From Deinococcus peraridilitoris DSM 19664 (GTDB lineage: Bacteria > Deinococcota > Deinococci > Deinococcales > Deinococcaceae): 64,000 nucleotides of DNA. Below the pieces are notes generated by a model. It saw only the letters and a program-made list of their open reading frames with translations. It was not told the DNA's origin and searched no databases. Position numbers and translations under genes: made by a program. The stretch is taken from assembly GCF_000317835.1 (NCBI RefSeq), contig NC_019793.1:3760001-3824000 (forward strand), written 5' to 3'. Within the stretch, counting starts at the first letter, position 1, and every line of letters begins with the position of its first letter. Positions 11,217-26,300 of this stretch are shown piece by piece.

Positions 11217-11253
11217 GCAGAAATCCGGGCCAGGGCCCGGATTTCTGCTTATT
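11212..11253. terminator. 20-bp perfect hairpin overlapping the hsp20 stop codon
   Basis: Arms 11212-11231 and 11234-11253 are perfectly complementary around an AG loop. The left arm contains the hsp20 stop TAA (11214-11216), so the hairpin begins two bases inside the last sense codon. The right arm lies 21 nt downstream of the stop of the convergent iron-sulfur reductase gene, so it can terminate both transcripts. Confidence 0.85.
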
Positions 11254-11273
11254 CTGGATAGCCGTCTCGCTTG

Positions 11274-14237
<2,964 letters not shown>

Positions 14238-14269
14238 GGGCTCCTCCGATAAAAGTTGGACTGAGTCTA

Positions 14270-14275
14270 AGTATA
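14270..14275 (-). promoter_or_regulatory. -10 TATACT for the iron-sulfur reductase gene
   Basis: TATACT on the minus strand, about 32 nt before the TTG start, with a GGAGGAG ribosome site between. No convincing -35 was seen. Confidence 0.5.
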
Positions 14276-14441
14276 AACGGTACCCGGATGAGGCTGGTCG
14301 GACGCGCGGGGGAGCGCGCCTACAGCGCGAGATGCGGACGCACCGAGCGCGAAAACAGATTTCTCGTTTCAGGCGCGTCGGCCTCTTTCAGGATACTGTC
14401 TCCCGTACGCCGGCAGGCCCAAGAGCGCTTTTCACCGGACC

Positions 14442-14450
14442 TGTTATACT
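14442..14450 (+). promoter_or_regulatory. Extended -10 promoter (TGTTATACT) for purH-folD
   Basis: TGTTATACT is an extended -10 (TGN followed by TATACT at 14445-14450). The predicted start, about 14457, is directly at the first base-paired element of the ZTP riboswitch. Between 14276 and 14440 I see no gene, only GC-rich spacer shared with the divergent reductase promoter. Confidence 0.7.
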
Positions 14451-14458
14451 GCAGCACG

Positions 14459-14535
14459 TTGCGGTGACTGGCGACGCGACGCGGGCAACCGCGGGGGAGC
14501 CGCAAGAATCCACGGGCCGCGCGCCTGGGCCGAGA
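14459..14535 (+). ncRNA. ZTP (ZMP) riboswitch, pfl motif, upstream of purH-folD
   Basis: Matches the ZTP aptamer consensus. The 5' half carries TGCGGTGACTGGCGAC, an internal hairpin (CGCGGGCAACCGCG), and GGGGAGCCGCAA closing the outer stem TTGCGG/CCGCAA. After a short linker the conserved 3' element reads GCGCCTGGGC at 14521-14530. ZTP riboswitches sense the purH substrate ZMP (AICAR phosphate) or ZTP, which builds up when 10-formyl-THF is short, and they turn on purine and one-carbon genes. The downstream genes purH and folD are exactly this regulon. A weak hairpin at 14543-14565 could be part of the expression platform. Confidence 0.93.
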
Positions 14536-14595
14536 ACCTGTTGACGGGAAGCAATCCTTACCGTCCGACACCGTTTTCGACATTTCCAGGTGAAC

Positions 14596-16110
14596 ATGCG
14601 AGCACTCATTTCCGTCAGCGACAAGACCGGCGTGGTCGAATTCGCGCGCGCCCTGACCGAGGGCGGTCACGAAGTCCTCTCAACCGGCGGCACCCTGGCC
14701 GCCCTGCTCGAAGCCGGGGTCCAGGCCACGGCGGTCAGTGACGTGACCGGCTTTCCCGAAATTCTGGACGGGCGCGTCAAGACGCTGCATCCCGCCATCC
14801 ACGGTGGCATTCTGGCCCGGCGGGACGAGGGGCACCTGGGCGAGCTTCGTGCGCACGGTATCGCGGCGATCGATCTGGTCTGCGTCAACCTCTACCCTTT
14901 TCGCGAAACCGTCGCGCGGGGCGTAGACCTCGCTGAAGCGCTCGAAAACATCGACATCGGCGGACCGGCCATGCTGCGCGCGGCGGCCAAGAACTTTCCG
15001 GGCGTCATCGTGCTGGTCGATCCGTCCGATTACGCCCGGGTTCTGGAAGGCGAACTCAGCATAGACGAACGGCGAGCGCTGGCGGCCAAGGCTTTCGCGC
15101 ATACCAGCTCTTACGATGCGGCCATCACCGCCTATCTGGGAGCGGACAGCGCCGCGCACGGCACCGAAGAGTTGCCCGGCGAGATCGACTTGCAGCTGTC
15201 ACGCACGACCGAACTGCGCTACGGCGAAAACCCGCATCAGGCGGCGGCCGTGTACCGCCTGAAGGGTCAGCGCGGGCCACTGCTCGACGCCCGGGTGCTG
15301 GCCGGCAAAGCGATGAGTTTCAACAATTACGCTGACGCTGACGCAGCCTGGGCGCTGGTGCAGGAATTTCAGGAAACCGCGTGCGTGGCGGTGAAACACG
15401 CCAATCCGTGCGGAGTCGCCCTGGCACAGGACGTGAGGACGGCCTGGGAGCGCGCCCGCGACGCCGACTCGCTGAGCGTGTTCGGTGGCATCGTGGCCGT
15501 GAACCGCCCGATCGACCTGGCGGCGGCGCAGGCCATGCGCGGCACCTTTCTGGAAGTGCTGGTGGCGCCCGAAGTCAGCGAGGAAGCGCTGGAGTGGCTG
15601 CGCGCCAAGAAGCCCGACCTACGGGTCCTGCTGGCCGGCGAAAGGGGCGCCACGACGCTCGAGTACCGCCCGCTGGTCGGCGGCTTTCTGGTGCAGGCGC
15701 GTGACCAGCGCACCTGGGACGAGCTGTGCCCGGAAGTCGTGACGAAGCGCGAACCGACCCTGGAAGAATGGCACGACCTTGCCTTCGCCTGGCGGGTAGC
15801 CAAACATGCGCGCAGCAACAGCGTCGTGCTGGCCAAAGGCGGCGTGACGGTGGGGCTCGGCACGGGCGCAGTCAGCCGCATCTGGGCAGCCGAGCGCGCC
15901 CTGCTGAATGCCGGCGCCGCCGCTGCCGGCAGCGCACTCGCATCCGAAGCCTTCTTTCCCTTCGATGACGTGGTGCGGGCGGCGGCGGCGGCGGGCGTGA
16001 CCTCGGTCGTGCAGCCGGGCGGCGCCAAGCGCGATCCCGAGGTAATCGCCGCCTGTGATGAACTGGGGCTCACCATGATTTTCACCGGTTCGCGGCACTT
16101 CAGGCACTGA
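14596..16110 (+). CDS. purH: Bifunctional AICAR formyltransferase/IMP cyclohydrolase
   Basis: Catalyses the last two steps of IMP synthesis: formylation of ZMP with 10-formyl-THF, then ring closure. The 504 residues show the N-terminal MGS-like cyclohydrolase domain ([54 protein letters not shown], residues 1-145) and the C-terminal transformylase ([15 protein letters not shown] near 207, [11 protein letters not shown] near 245, [14 protein letters not shown] near 265, [12 protein letters not shown] near 297, [13 protein letters not shown] near 405, [24 protein letters not shown] near the end). I chose the ATG at 14596, preceded by an AGGTGA sequence; a GTG two codons earlier is possible. It sits under a ZTP riboswitch and is followed at 1 nt by folD. 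Confidence 0.97.
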   Translation: MRALISVSDKTGVVEFARALTEGGHEVLSTGGTLAALLEAGVQATAVSDVTGFPEILDGRVKTLHPAIHGGILARRDEGHLGELRAHGIAAIDLVCVNLYPFRETVARGVDLAEALENIDIGGPAMLRAAAKNFPGVIVLVDPSDYARVLEGELSIDERRALAAKAFAHTSSYDAAITAYLGADSAAHGTEELPGEIDLQLSRTTELRYGENPHQAAAVYRLKGQRGPLLDARVLAGKAMSFNNYADADAAWALVQEFQETACVAVKHANPCGVALAQDVRTAWERARDADSLSVFGGIVAVNRPIDLAAAQAMRGTFLEVLVAPEVSEEALEWLRAKKPDLRVLLAGERGATTLEYRPLVGGFLVQARDQRTWDELCPEVVTKREPTLEEWHDLAFAWRVAKHARSNSVVLAKGGVTVGLGTGAVSRIWAAERALLNAGAAAAGSALASEAFFPFDDVVRAAAAAGVTSVVQPGGAKRDPEVIAACDELGLTMIFTGSRHFRH

Positions 16111-16111
16111 T

Positions 16112-17005
16112 ATGCTGGCCCGGCGTCCCGTTGGCCCGCTTTCGAGCACTGCCACTCAGCTGCTGGAAGGCGGCGCTCCGGCCCGGCGCGTGACTCAGGA
16201 GACCCGTGAGCGGCTGGGTCACTTCGCGCACCTCACGCCGACCCTCGCGGCAGTGATCGCCTCGGACGATCCGGCCACCCGGGTGTACGTCGAGCGCAAG
16301 GCCAACCGTGCCCGCAAGCTGGGCGTCACCTTTCGCACGGTCGATCTGGGAGCGCAGCCCTCCCAGCAGCAGCTCGAAGATCAGCTTGCCGCACTCAGCG
16401 CCGATGCGGGCGTTCATGGGGTGGTGCTGGAGTTGCCGCTCTCACCCCACCTCGATGCAGAACGTGCACTGCTGTCGATCGCGCCCCACAAAGACGTCGA
16501 GGGCCTCTCCCCTGCCAACCTGGCTTTGATCGCGGCAGGCCGCGAGGAGCAGGCGCTGCTGCCGCCCACGCCGACGTCCTGCCTGAATCTGCTGGAGCTG
16601 GGGCTGCAAGCTCGTCAGCTTGAGTTGCGCGGCGCGCACATCGCCGTGATCGGCCCCGGGCGGACAGTGGGCCGGCCGCTCGTGTGGATGCTCAACAACC
16701 GCGGGGTTACGGTAACACTATGCAATCCACACACCCGGCAGCTGGCCCGCGTGCTGGAAGGGTGTGACGCGCTGGTGGTCGCCGTCGGCCGACCGTGCCT
16801 GCTCGAAGCGCGGCACGTCCAGCACCATCACGTGGTGATCGACGCGGGCATCAACGTCGTGGCGAACATGGTCGTAGGCGACGTGGCTCCGGACGTGGCA
16901 GACGCCGTGAGCGCCATCACTCCCGTGCCGGGTGGGGTGGGGCCCCTCACCTCGGCCTTGATGTTTGCCAACTTCGCGCGCGCACTGGAGTTGCAGGCGA
17001 CATAA
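16112..17005 (+). CDS. folD: Methylenetetrahydrofolate dehydrogenase/cyclohydrolase, divergent
   Basis: Interconverts 5,10-methylene-THF and 10-formyl-THF, supplying the formyl donor used by PurH directly upstream. The 297 residues follow FolD order: the catalytic Lys in [13 protein letters not shown] near residue 57, [12 protein letters not shown] near 105, [12 protein letters not shown] near 128, the NADP fold [18 protein letters not shown] near 186, [11 protein letters not shown] near 218, VIDAGINVV near 245, and [19 protein letters not shown]. Several signatures are altered: LPCTP reads LPPTPTS, GRS.IVG.P reads GPGRTVGRP, and QLPLP reads ELPLS. It may therefore be less efficient in one of its two activities. 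The ATG lies 1 nt after the purH stop. Confidence 0.9.
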   Translation: MLARRPVGPLSSTATQLLEGGAPARRVTQETRERLGHFAHLTPTLAAVIASDDPATRVYVERKANRARKLGVTFRTVDLGAQPSQQQLEDQLAALSADAGVHGVVLELPLSPHLDAERALLSIAPHKDVEGLSPANLALIAAGREEQALLPPTPTSCLNLLELGLQARQLELRGAHIAVIGPGRTVGRPLVWMLNNRGVTVTLCNPHTRQLARVLEGCDALVVAVGRPCLLEARHVQHHHVVIDAGINVVANMVVGDVAPDVADAVSAITPVPGGVGPLTSALMFANFARALELQAT

Positions 17006-17041
17006 GGCGGTGTAGCGGACACCGCCTTATGTCGCCTGCAA
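16991..17041. terminator. 23-bp perfect hairpin overlapping the folD 3' end
   Basis: Arms 16991-17013 and 17019-17041 are perfectly complementary with an AGCGG loop. The left arm covers the last four sense codons and the stop TAA (17003-17005) of folD. It ends 36 nt from the convergent metX stop and has no T tract. Confidence 0.85.
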
Positions 17042-17077
17042 TGGAATACGTCACCACAACCGGAAATGCTGGCTTGC

Positions 17078-19685
<2,608 letters not shown>

Positions 19686-19687
19686 TC

Positions 19688-19702
19688 GTTCCGAGTCGGA
19701 AC
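19688..19702. promoter_or_regulatory. 15-bp palindrome GTTCCGAGTCGGAAC at the metY promoter
   Basis: Two 7-bp arms around a central G, perfectly symmetric, placed between TTGACG (19704-19709) and the start of the SAM-I aptamer. The position suits an operator or part of the promoter spacer. No regulator is assigned. Confidence 0.4.
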
Positions 19703-19703
19703 A

Positions 19704-19709
19704 CGTCAA
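19704..19709 (-). promoter_or_regulatory. Candidate -35 TTGACG for the metYX transcript
   Basis: TTGACG on the minus strand just upstream of the riboswitch. The hexamer 17 bp downstream (ACTCTT) is a poor -10, so the assignment is tentative. Confidence 0.35.
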
Positions 19710-19745
19710 GGCTACCCGCCTCGTGCGGGCACGTCAAGGCAGTTG

Positions 19746-20009
19746 TCAATACACGAAAAAATCATTGAGGCCCGTGGCCTCGTTCCACTGGACATCGAGA
19801 TGTGTGACGGCCGCGTGATAAGGGCCTCGGCGCAGCCAGTGCAGCAGACGCTCAAGGTCACCGCGTTCGCCTTCTGCCACGATCTCGACCCGCCCGTCAC
19901 TGAGGTTTTCCGCGTAGCCGTGCAAACCGAGGTCAAGAGCGTGACGCTGCACAAAACGGCGGTATCCCACGCCTTGCACCGCGCCGGAAATCAGGACGTT
20001 CACTCGCAT
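19746..20009 (-). CDS. acyP: Acylphosphatase
   Basis: Small enzyme that hydrolyses acyl phosphates such as 1,3-bisphosphoglycerate or carbamoyl phosphate. The 87-residue length is typical. The signature VQGVGYRRFVQRHALDLGLHGYAENLSDGRVEIVAEG contains the catalytic Arg (GYRRF) and Asn (YAENLSDG). I chose the ATG at 20007-20009, which has TAGACT 7 nt upstream; the longer frame to 20057 adds non-family residues. Single-gene unit, divergent from tamB across a structured 296-bp gap. Confidence 0.93.
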   Translation of the reverse strand: MRVNVLISGAVQGVGYRRFVQRHALDLGLHGYAENLSDGRVEIVAEGERGDLERLLHWLRRGPYHAAVTHLDVQWNEATGLNDFFVY

Positions 20010-20016
20010 ACCCGAA

Positions 20017-20022
20017 AGTCTA
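20017..20022 (-). promoter_or_regulatory. Leaderless-type -10 TAGACT for acyP
   Basis: TAGACT on the minus strand, 7 nt before the acyP ATG, without a Shine-Dalgarno sequence. Confidence 0.55.
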
Positions 20023-20116
20023 GAGCGTTTGTCCATTCCACCCTTGGAGAAAGACACTCCATCAATTCCATTTCCATCCGCTCCTGGTCAAGGTCACTCG
20101 CTCCCCGCGCTGACAG

Positions 20117-20206
20117 CGTGCCCAAAAGCGGTTTCGGGCACTGCGCGCTCTCCGCTCGGTCAAAGACATGGATCAAAAACCGATCAATGTCTTTGACAAC
20201 CGCTTT
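20117..20206. other. Nested inverted repeats in the acyP-tamB gap
   Basis: GTCAAAGACAT (20159-20169) and ATGTCTTTGAC (20187-20197) form an 11-bp perfect stem. Outside it, AAAGCGGTT (20124-20132) can pair with AACCGCTTT (20198-20206), or can instead lie inside a local hairpin between TGCCC and GGGCA. The two folds exclude each other. The element lies upstream of the tamB -10, so it is not in the leaderless tamB message. It could be a small RNA, a regulatory site or a decayed element. Confidence 0.4.
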
Positions 20207-20293
20207 AGTCGAGCCTGCGCCAGGCCTGACCGAGGCAGCTTACAGCTGATCCAAAGCTGTCTTTAACGGATGCAAAACTCACGTTCATCCGAA

Positions 20294-20299
20294 TAGAAT
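20294..20299 (+). promoter_or_regulatory. Leaderless-type -10 TAGAAT for the tamB-like gene
   Basis: TAGAAT lies 6 nt before the GTG at 20306, with no ribosome-binding sequence. Confidence 0.65.
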
Positions 20300-20305
20300 G
20301 CGCTC

Positions 20306-23300
20306 GTGACGCGCACACGCTGGCTGCTGATGGCCGCCCTGGTCATTCTGCTTGGCTTGCTGCTCTTCGGGTTGCCCCTGTACGGCCCGCGCCTGATCAA
20401 CCAACTGCCGGGCGATTACCGCATCCAGGCCCGCAGCGTCGGTGGTCCACTGTGGCGCCCCGTCCTGCGGGGCGCCTTGATCGATGGATCAGGAATCCGT
20501 GCTGAGGCCGACGAACTCGAGCTCCGCATCACGGCCTTCAATCCCTTTACCCGTGAGCTGCGTTTCACGGGCCGCCTCAAGGACGCAGAAATCGACCTCG
20601 ATCTCAAGCAGCTGTTTTCGGGGCAGCGGCGCAACAACTGGCAGTTCGTGCCGCAGGACTTCGCACTGGAAAACGTGCGGGTGAACCTCGACAACAGCGG
20701 ATACAGCCTTCCCGACGCGCGTCTGAGTGCCCGGGGTGAAAACGGCCGCCTCAATGTGCAGGCCATCACGCGGCACGGCGGCGCCAAGGCGGACATCCGG
20801 TATGTCCCACGGGGCGGCCAACTGACCGGCGAGGCAGACGTGCAGTTCGACGCCACCCTTGTCAACGCCTTCTGGCCCGGCGTTCGCGGTGGCAAACTCA
20901 CCGGGCGCTACACCTTCGACGGCGGAGCCCTGCAGGGCGACCTCACGGTTGTGGGAGGCCGGATCGTCGTGCCGGGAGTACCGCTGGTCGAAATTGAGGA
21001 CATCGGCGGGACCGTCCAGCATCGGGGCAGTTCGTACGATATTGCCCTGAAGGGCGAGGCGTGGGACGGGCCGGTATCGGCGCGCGCCCGGGTGAATACG
21101 GCGGCGCGGCGCTGGACCGCCAGCGGCGAGGCGTCGCCAAGCCTGGCCGGTCTGGCGCGCGAGCTGGGCACGACAGGTCAGGGCAATGTGCGCGTGATGG
21201 CCACTGCCGAGGGATGGGACCAGCCGGTGGTCAGTGCCCGCGTGACCGGTCAGGGAGAACTGGCCTCAGTTCCCTTCGAGGCCCTGCAGGCCGGATACAC
21301 GCTCGAAAACCGCCAGAGTAGCCTGCAAGGCGCGGTTCGCACCCGTCTGCAAGGTGAAACCCAGCAGCTCCAGGCGAACTGGACGGTGGGCGGCGAGGGA
21401 CGCGCGACGGCGACCGGAATGCTCCTGGACGCCCCTCTGAACCTGGGTGCCTCTCTCCAGGGGGCCCGCCTGAACGTGAGTGGCCGGGCACTGCGCGGCC
21501 CGATTTCTGCCGTTTACAACCTGCAGACGCGGAACTTGCGGGCGTTTGCCGACGTCAACGCCTCGGGGGTCGAGCTGCGCGCTGCCTTGCGCGGTCCGCT
21601 GAGCAACCTCGACTTGAGTGTCGAGCGGCTTTCGGCAGCGGGACTGGAGCTCAGGGGGAAAGGTCAGGTCACCGAAACCGGCGTGAGCCTCGATCTGGGT
21701 GCCCTGAGCGCACAACTCGACCGCCAGGGTCAGGGCACCTGGCGTGCCGACGCGCTGGCAGCGTACGGTGTGACGGTCGATGGCAATGGCCGAGTCGATC
21801 TGCGCCGCAGCAGCCTGACCGGGGTACTGGACGCCCGGCTGCCGGCAGTCGAGGGGCTGCTCAGCGGAGCGCTCGACGTAAACTGGCGCGAACGGCGCGG
21901 GCAATGGGATTTCGGGCGCGGTACGGCCCGCTGGCGCGGCGAGGGAATTGCCCTGGCGCTGCGCGGTGTGCGGGTAGCAGGCCTGACCACCCAGGGCGAT
22001 CTCACCTACGCGCCGGGCTCGCTGCTGGGAGAGGTGGACGCAATCGGAGACCTCGGCACCCTCCGGCTGCGGGGCCGCGGGACCACGGCGCTTCTGGACG
22101 CCCGGGTACGCGGCGTGCGAATTCTCGGTGAAACGCGGCTCGGCGAGGATTACCGCACCACCGTGCGCCTCGATGGTGCAGATCTGAGTGGCGACGTCCG
22201 GTTGAGTGAGGGCGTGCAGTTTGATCTGCGCTCGGGCGACGAGCGCTTGCGGGGAACAGCGCGCGACGGTCAGGTGCGGGCGACGGGCGCGCTTGATCTG
22301 CGGGCCCTGCGTGCACTTGCGGGTGCGCCCGACCTCGATGGTCGCCTGGTGGTCGACATGAACGGCAATTCAGGAACGGGCAGCCTGCAGGCGCAGCTGC
22401 GCGGAGCCCAGATTCGCGCGACCTTTCAGGCCGACAGCGGCAACGTGCGGAGCAATGTCGACGCTCGTTATGGAGAACTGCGCGCCATCCTGCGTGGGCA
22501 GGCGTATCCGCGCGTCGACGTGAACGGCACGCTGGCATGGCAGGGCCAGCAGGTGCTGACGCGCCTGAGTGGAACGCCCGGCAATCTGTCGTGGACCGCC
22601 AATGGGACGAGCGAGGCCCTGAACTTGGCGGGCGTGGTGCTGCCGGCGCAGAATCTGCGTGCCTCGGGGCAGCTGACCCCTCAGCTGAGCGGCACCGCGC
22701 GCTGGGGCGAACTCGACTTGACGTATGCCGATGGGCGCGTGCGGGTGGCGGGCGACCAGCGGCTCACGGTGCGGGGTGAGTCGGCAAGCGTGCAGCTGAA
22801 CGGTGAACTGGGACCGGACTGGACGGGAGCAGTACGGGCGTCGGGCCGGGTCGGGCCGTACGACCTGCGGGCCTCCGGGCCCTGGCGGGCGCTGCAGTTT
22901 TCGGTGTCTGGCACCGGTCTGCGCGGCACGGGGAGTCTCGACGCCGCCACCTTGGCGTATCAGGCCCAGCTTCGTGGACGAATTTCCGGCGTTTTCGTCG
23001 ACGGGCGGCTGCGTGGGCAGCGTGACCGGTGGCGTGCCTCAGGACGCGCTGCCGACGGAGTGGGCGGCTTCGCGACCTTCGACGCCTCCTCTCCGACCAA
23101 CTTCCGGGCACGCTTCAATGACCTCACGGCCATGGGGCAACGTCTGCAAGGCGAGCTCTCGGGAAGCGGCGCTGCACTGAACGGCACACTTCGGGTCGGC
23201 GATCTGCGCCTCACAGCTCGCCAGGGTGAGCTGTCGCTCGGCGGCGACATCGCCGGCACCGCCCTGAATGGGCGTGCCCGCCTGCAGTTGCCCACCGAGC

Positions 23301-26300
23301 TGAACGAAGTTCGCCTCAGTGCCCGGGGCCCGTGGGGGAACGTGCTGTTGACCGGCAGCGCCCGCGATCTGCGTGGCCGCCTGAACCTGAGCGCACAGGA
23401 GACCCGAATTCTCGAAACACCGCTGAGCTTGCCGGGCGCCACCCTGCCGGTCCGCGCGAGTCTGGTACCTCCGCGCGTTCAGGTGGGTGGTCTTGGTTTC
23501 GCTGGAGGCGTACTGGGCGGCGCTCAGAATCTTACCTACAGGCTGGGAACCGAGCGCGGACAGCTGCGCTTAACCGGCAACGGAACGTCGCTGCGGACCA
23601 GCATGTCCGGGCCCGTGCAGGGCAACGTGCAGGTGTACCCAACCCTGAGCGGCGAAGTGCGGGCCGGCCTCACCCCGCTCGTCCGGGCGCTGCCAGAGGT
23701 CATGCGGCGGGAACTGCAGCCTGGTCAGCTCCGCGCCCGCCTCCTGAATTCAACTGCCAGTCTCGATCTGCTGGACACACGGTACGTGGGCCTGCCGCTC
23801 GAACTCGATGCCCGCCTGGACTGGCAGCGCAGCCTGCGGGCCGAGGGCGAGTTGAGACAGCCGGGCACCCGGCTGCCCTTTTCGTTCAGTCGCCGCACCC
23901 TGGACGTGCGGGGCGCGCGCCTCGATGCACTTGCCCTGCGGCCCCTGGTCAACGCACGAGGCGCCATCACCGGGAACCTGCACCTGCCCGACCTCGATCT
24001 CGAACGTGCTCAGGCGCGGGTGAACATCGACCTGCGCTCCGGGGAGCAGGCCGCGCGCGGCACCGTCACGCTCGCCCAGGGTCAGCTGCGCGCCGACGTG
24101 GTGAGCGATCTCGCAAACCGCGCGGTCCGCGTGCAGGGTCAGGTGTATCCGCGTGCGGACGCCTCGTTCGCGGTGGACCAGGTCACCGGAACGTTGCGGG
24201 GAGAGCTTCCCGGTGACGTGACGGTGCAGGCTGGCGGACGCTTCGAGGGCCGTGCGGTGTCGGTGCAAGGCACGCTGGGATCAGAACGCGTGCGCCTGAC
24301 GGGTGAAATCGCCGAAGCACAGCTGAACGTGCAGGCTGACCGGTCCGGGGGCAAATGGACGGGGGCACTGCGAGTGCTGGTGGCCGACCTGCGCGAACTG
24401 ACCGGACAGCCGGGTCAGTTGAGCGGCGAGTTGAGCGGGACGTTGGCGCAGGCGAGCGGCGAGGTCAGCGGCGCCGCCTCGGGAGTGACGTTCCGCCTGC
24501 CCGTCCGGTGGAGGGCGGGTGCACTGCGCATTGAGGACGGCGAAGTCGCTTCCCAGCAGCTGGGCGCCCGGGTGACAGGTCAGGCCTACCCGAAGTTGAA
24601 CCTGAACGCCAACGTCGACCTGCGTCAGTGGCTGCCCGGTCAGTACACCGTTCGGGCCGCAGGATCCTTGAACCAACCCGACCTGCGCGCCTCGGGGACC
24701 CTGAGGGCCCCTGCCGGCAGCGCACAGACCTTCAGTCTGGATGCCGCCGGGACCCGGCTCGATGCCCGCCTGCTCGGTCAGGACTGGCGGGTGGAGGCCA
24801 GTGGGTCTGCCCTCCAGGGAGCGGCACGCGGGCACCTGACCCAGGGCGTCCTGACGGCACAGTTCGAGTTGGCCAGCAGCGTCCGCTGGTCTGACGGTCA
24901 ACTGGCGCTGCACGGTCCGTTCGGCTGGAATGCCCGCACCGGCTGGCAGGGAAACCTGCGCGCTTCCGGCCGGGCGTATGGGCAGGACACGAACGTCGTC
25001 GCCACGGGTAAAGGGGTGTTGACCGTGGCAGGTTCGGTGGGGCGCGGCCAGATTCAGGCCGCACTCCCTCCGGGCCTGCCGGGCAGGCCCGGAGGCACCC
25101 TCAGGCTGGAAACCTTCGATCTGGGTGCACTGTGGGGCCGGAGCGGGCAACTCACCGTCACCGGGGAGGCGTCTCTTGGCGGTGCCTGGCGCGACCTGCA
25201 GGTGACCGCCCAGGGCGACGTGACAGACCGCGGAGGGGACCTGAGCGGACGCCTGCAGGCGCAGTACGCAGGGACCCGGGGGGAGCTGAGCTTTGACGGC
25301 TGGCTCGACAAGGTCAGCGCGCAGGCGTCCTGGAGAGATGGCGCTTACCGTGGACAGCTGCAGACGCGCGACCTGAGGCTGGCGCGCCTGCTGCCTTCCA
25401 ACTTCGAAGTTTCCGAGCTGCGCCTCGGCGGCGCGCTGAGCTTCAGCGGTGACCGCCGTGGTCTCACACAGGTCCGGGCACAGGCGCTCGATGTACAGGG
25501 ACGCCACGTCCGCACCGGCAGCTTCAGTGCGCGGGGAGAACTGAGTTACAGCCCCTCCACCCTCAGCAGCGACCTCACAGTGCGTGCGCTCGGTGGAGAG
25601 TTGAGCGCGGTGGGCGCTTTTCCGCGAGAAGTTCGGATGGTCGCGCGGGGCGTGCAGGCCGCGGCGCTGGGCGTGGTGAGCGCTGACCTGACGCTGAGCG
25701 GGCAAGCGGGCGATCCGGCGTTGTCAGGTCTGGTCATCTCCGAACGGCCGGAAGTCACGACCCGCGCGCAGCTCCGTGGCCGCCTGCTTGACCCGGCGGC
25801 ACAGATCACCGCCGACTTTATCGCGCCGTACCGGGGTCAGCTGTCCGGCGAACTCGCTGAGCTTACGCTCGATCCGCCGGGTGCCCGCGTACGCCTGACG
25901 GGCTCGGTGGGCCGTGGTGAGGAACAGGTGACCCTCGATCTTGCCGGGCGCTGGCCGCAACTGCAAGGCGAAGCGAGCGCCGGGTTTGCTGCCCTGGGCG
26001 CGCCCGTGCGCCTGGTGGGGAATGGGCGCGGCCAGTACACCATCGACGCCGGTGTACTTGGCAGCGGACAGTTCGCACTGTCGGGCTTCGTGCCGCAGCT
26101 GAGCGGCTCGGCACGCCTCACCCCGCTGAGCCTGCTGGACGCGCGCGGCAGTGGGGCGCTCGACTTGCGTTTTTCCGGGTCACTGAGCGATCCGCAAGTT
26201 GCATTGAGCGGCGGCTTTCGGCAGGTCGAACGCTCCGGCGTGCGCCTGGGTGACCTGTCCCTGAGCGGCGCAGGCACGCTGCGCCAGTGGTCGGTGCAGG

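Noticed and set aside
24281..25705. 474-codon minus-strand frame inside the TamB gene
   Set aside because: Antisense to a repetitive beta-helix gene; Gln/Ala/Pro-rich noise without motif.
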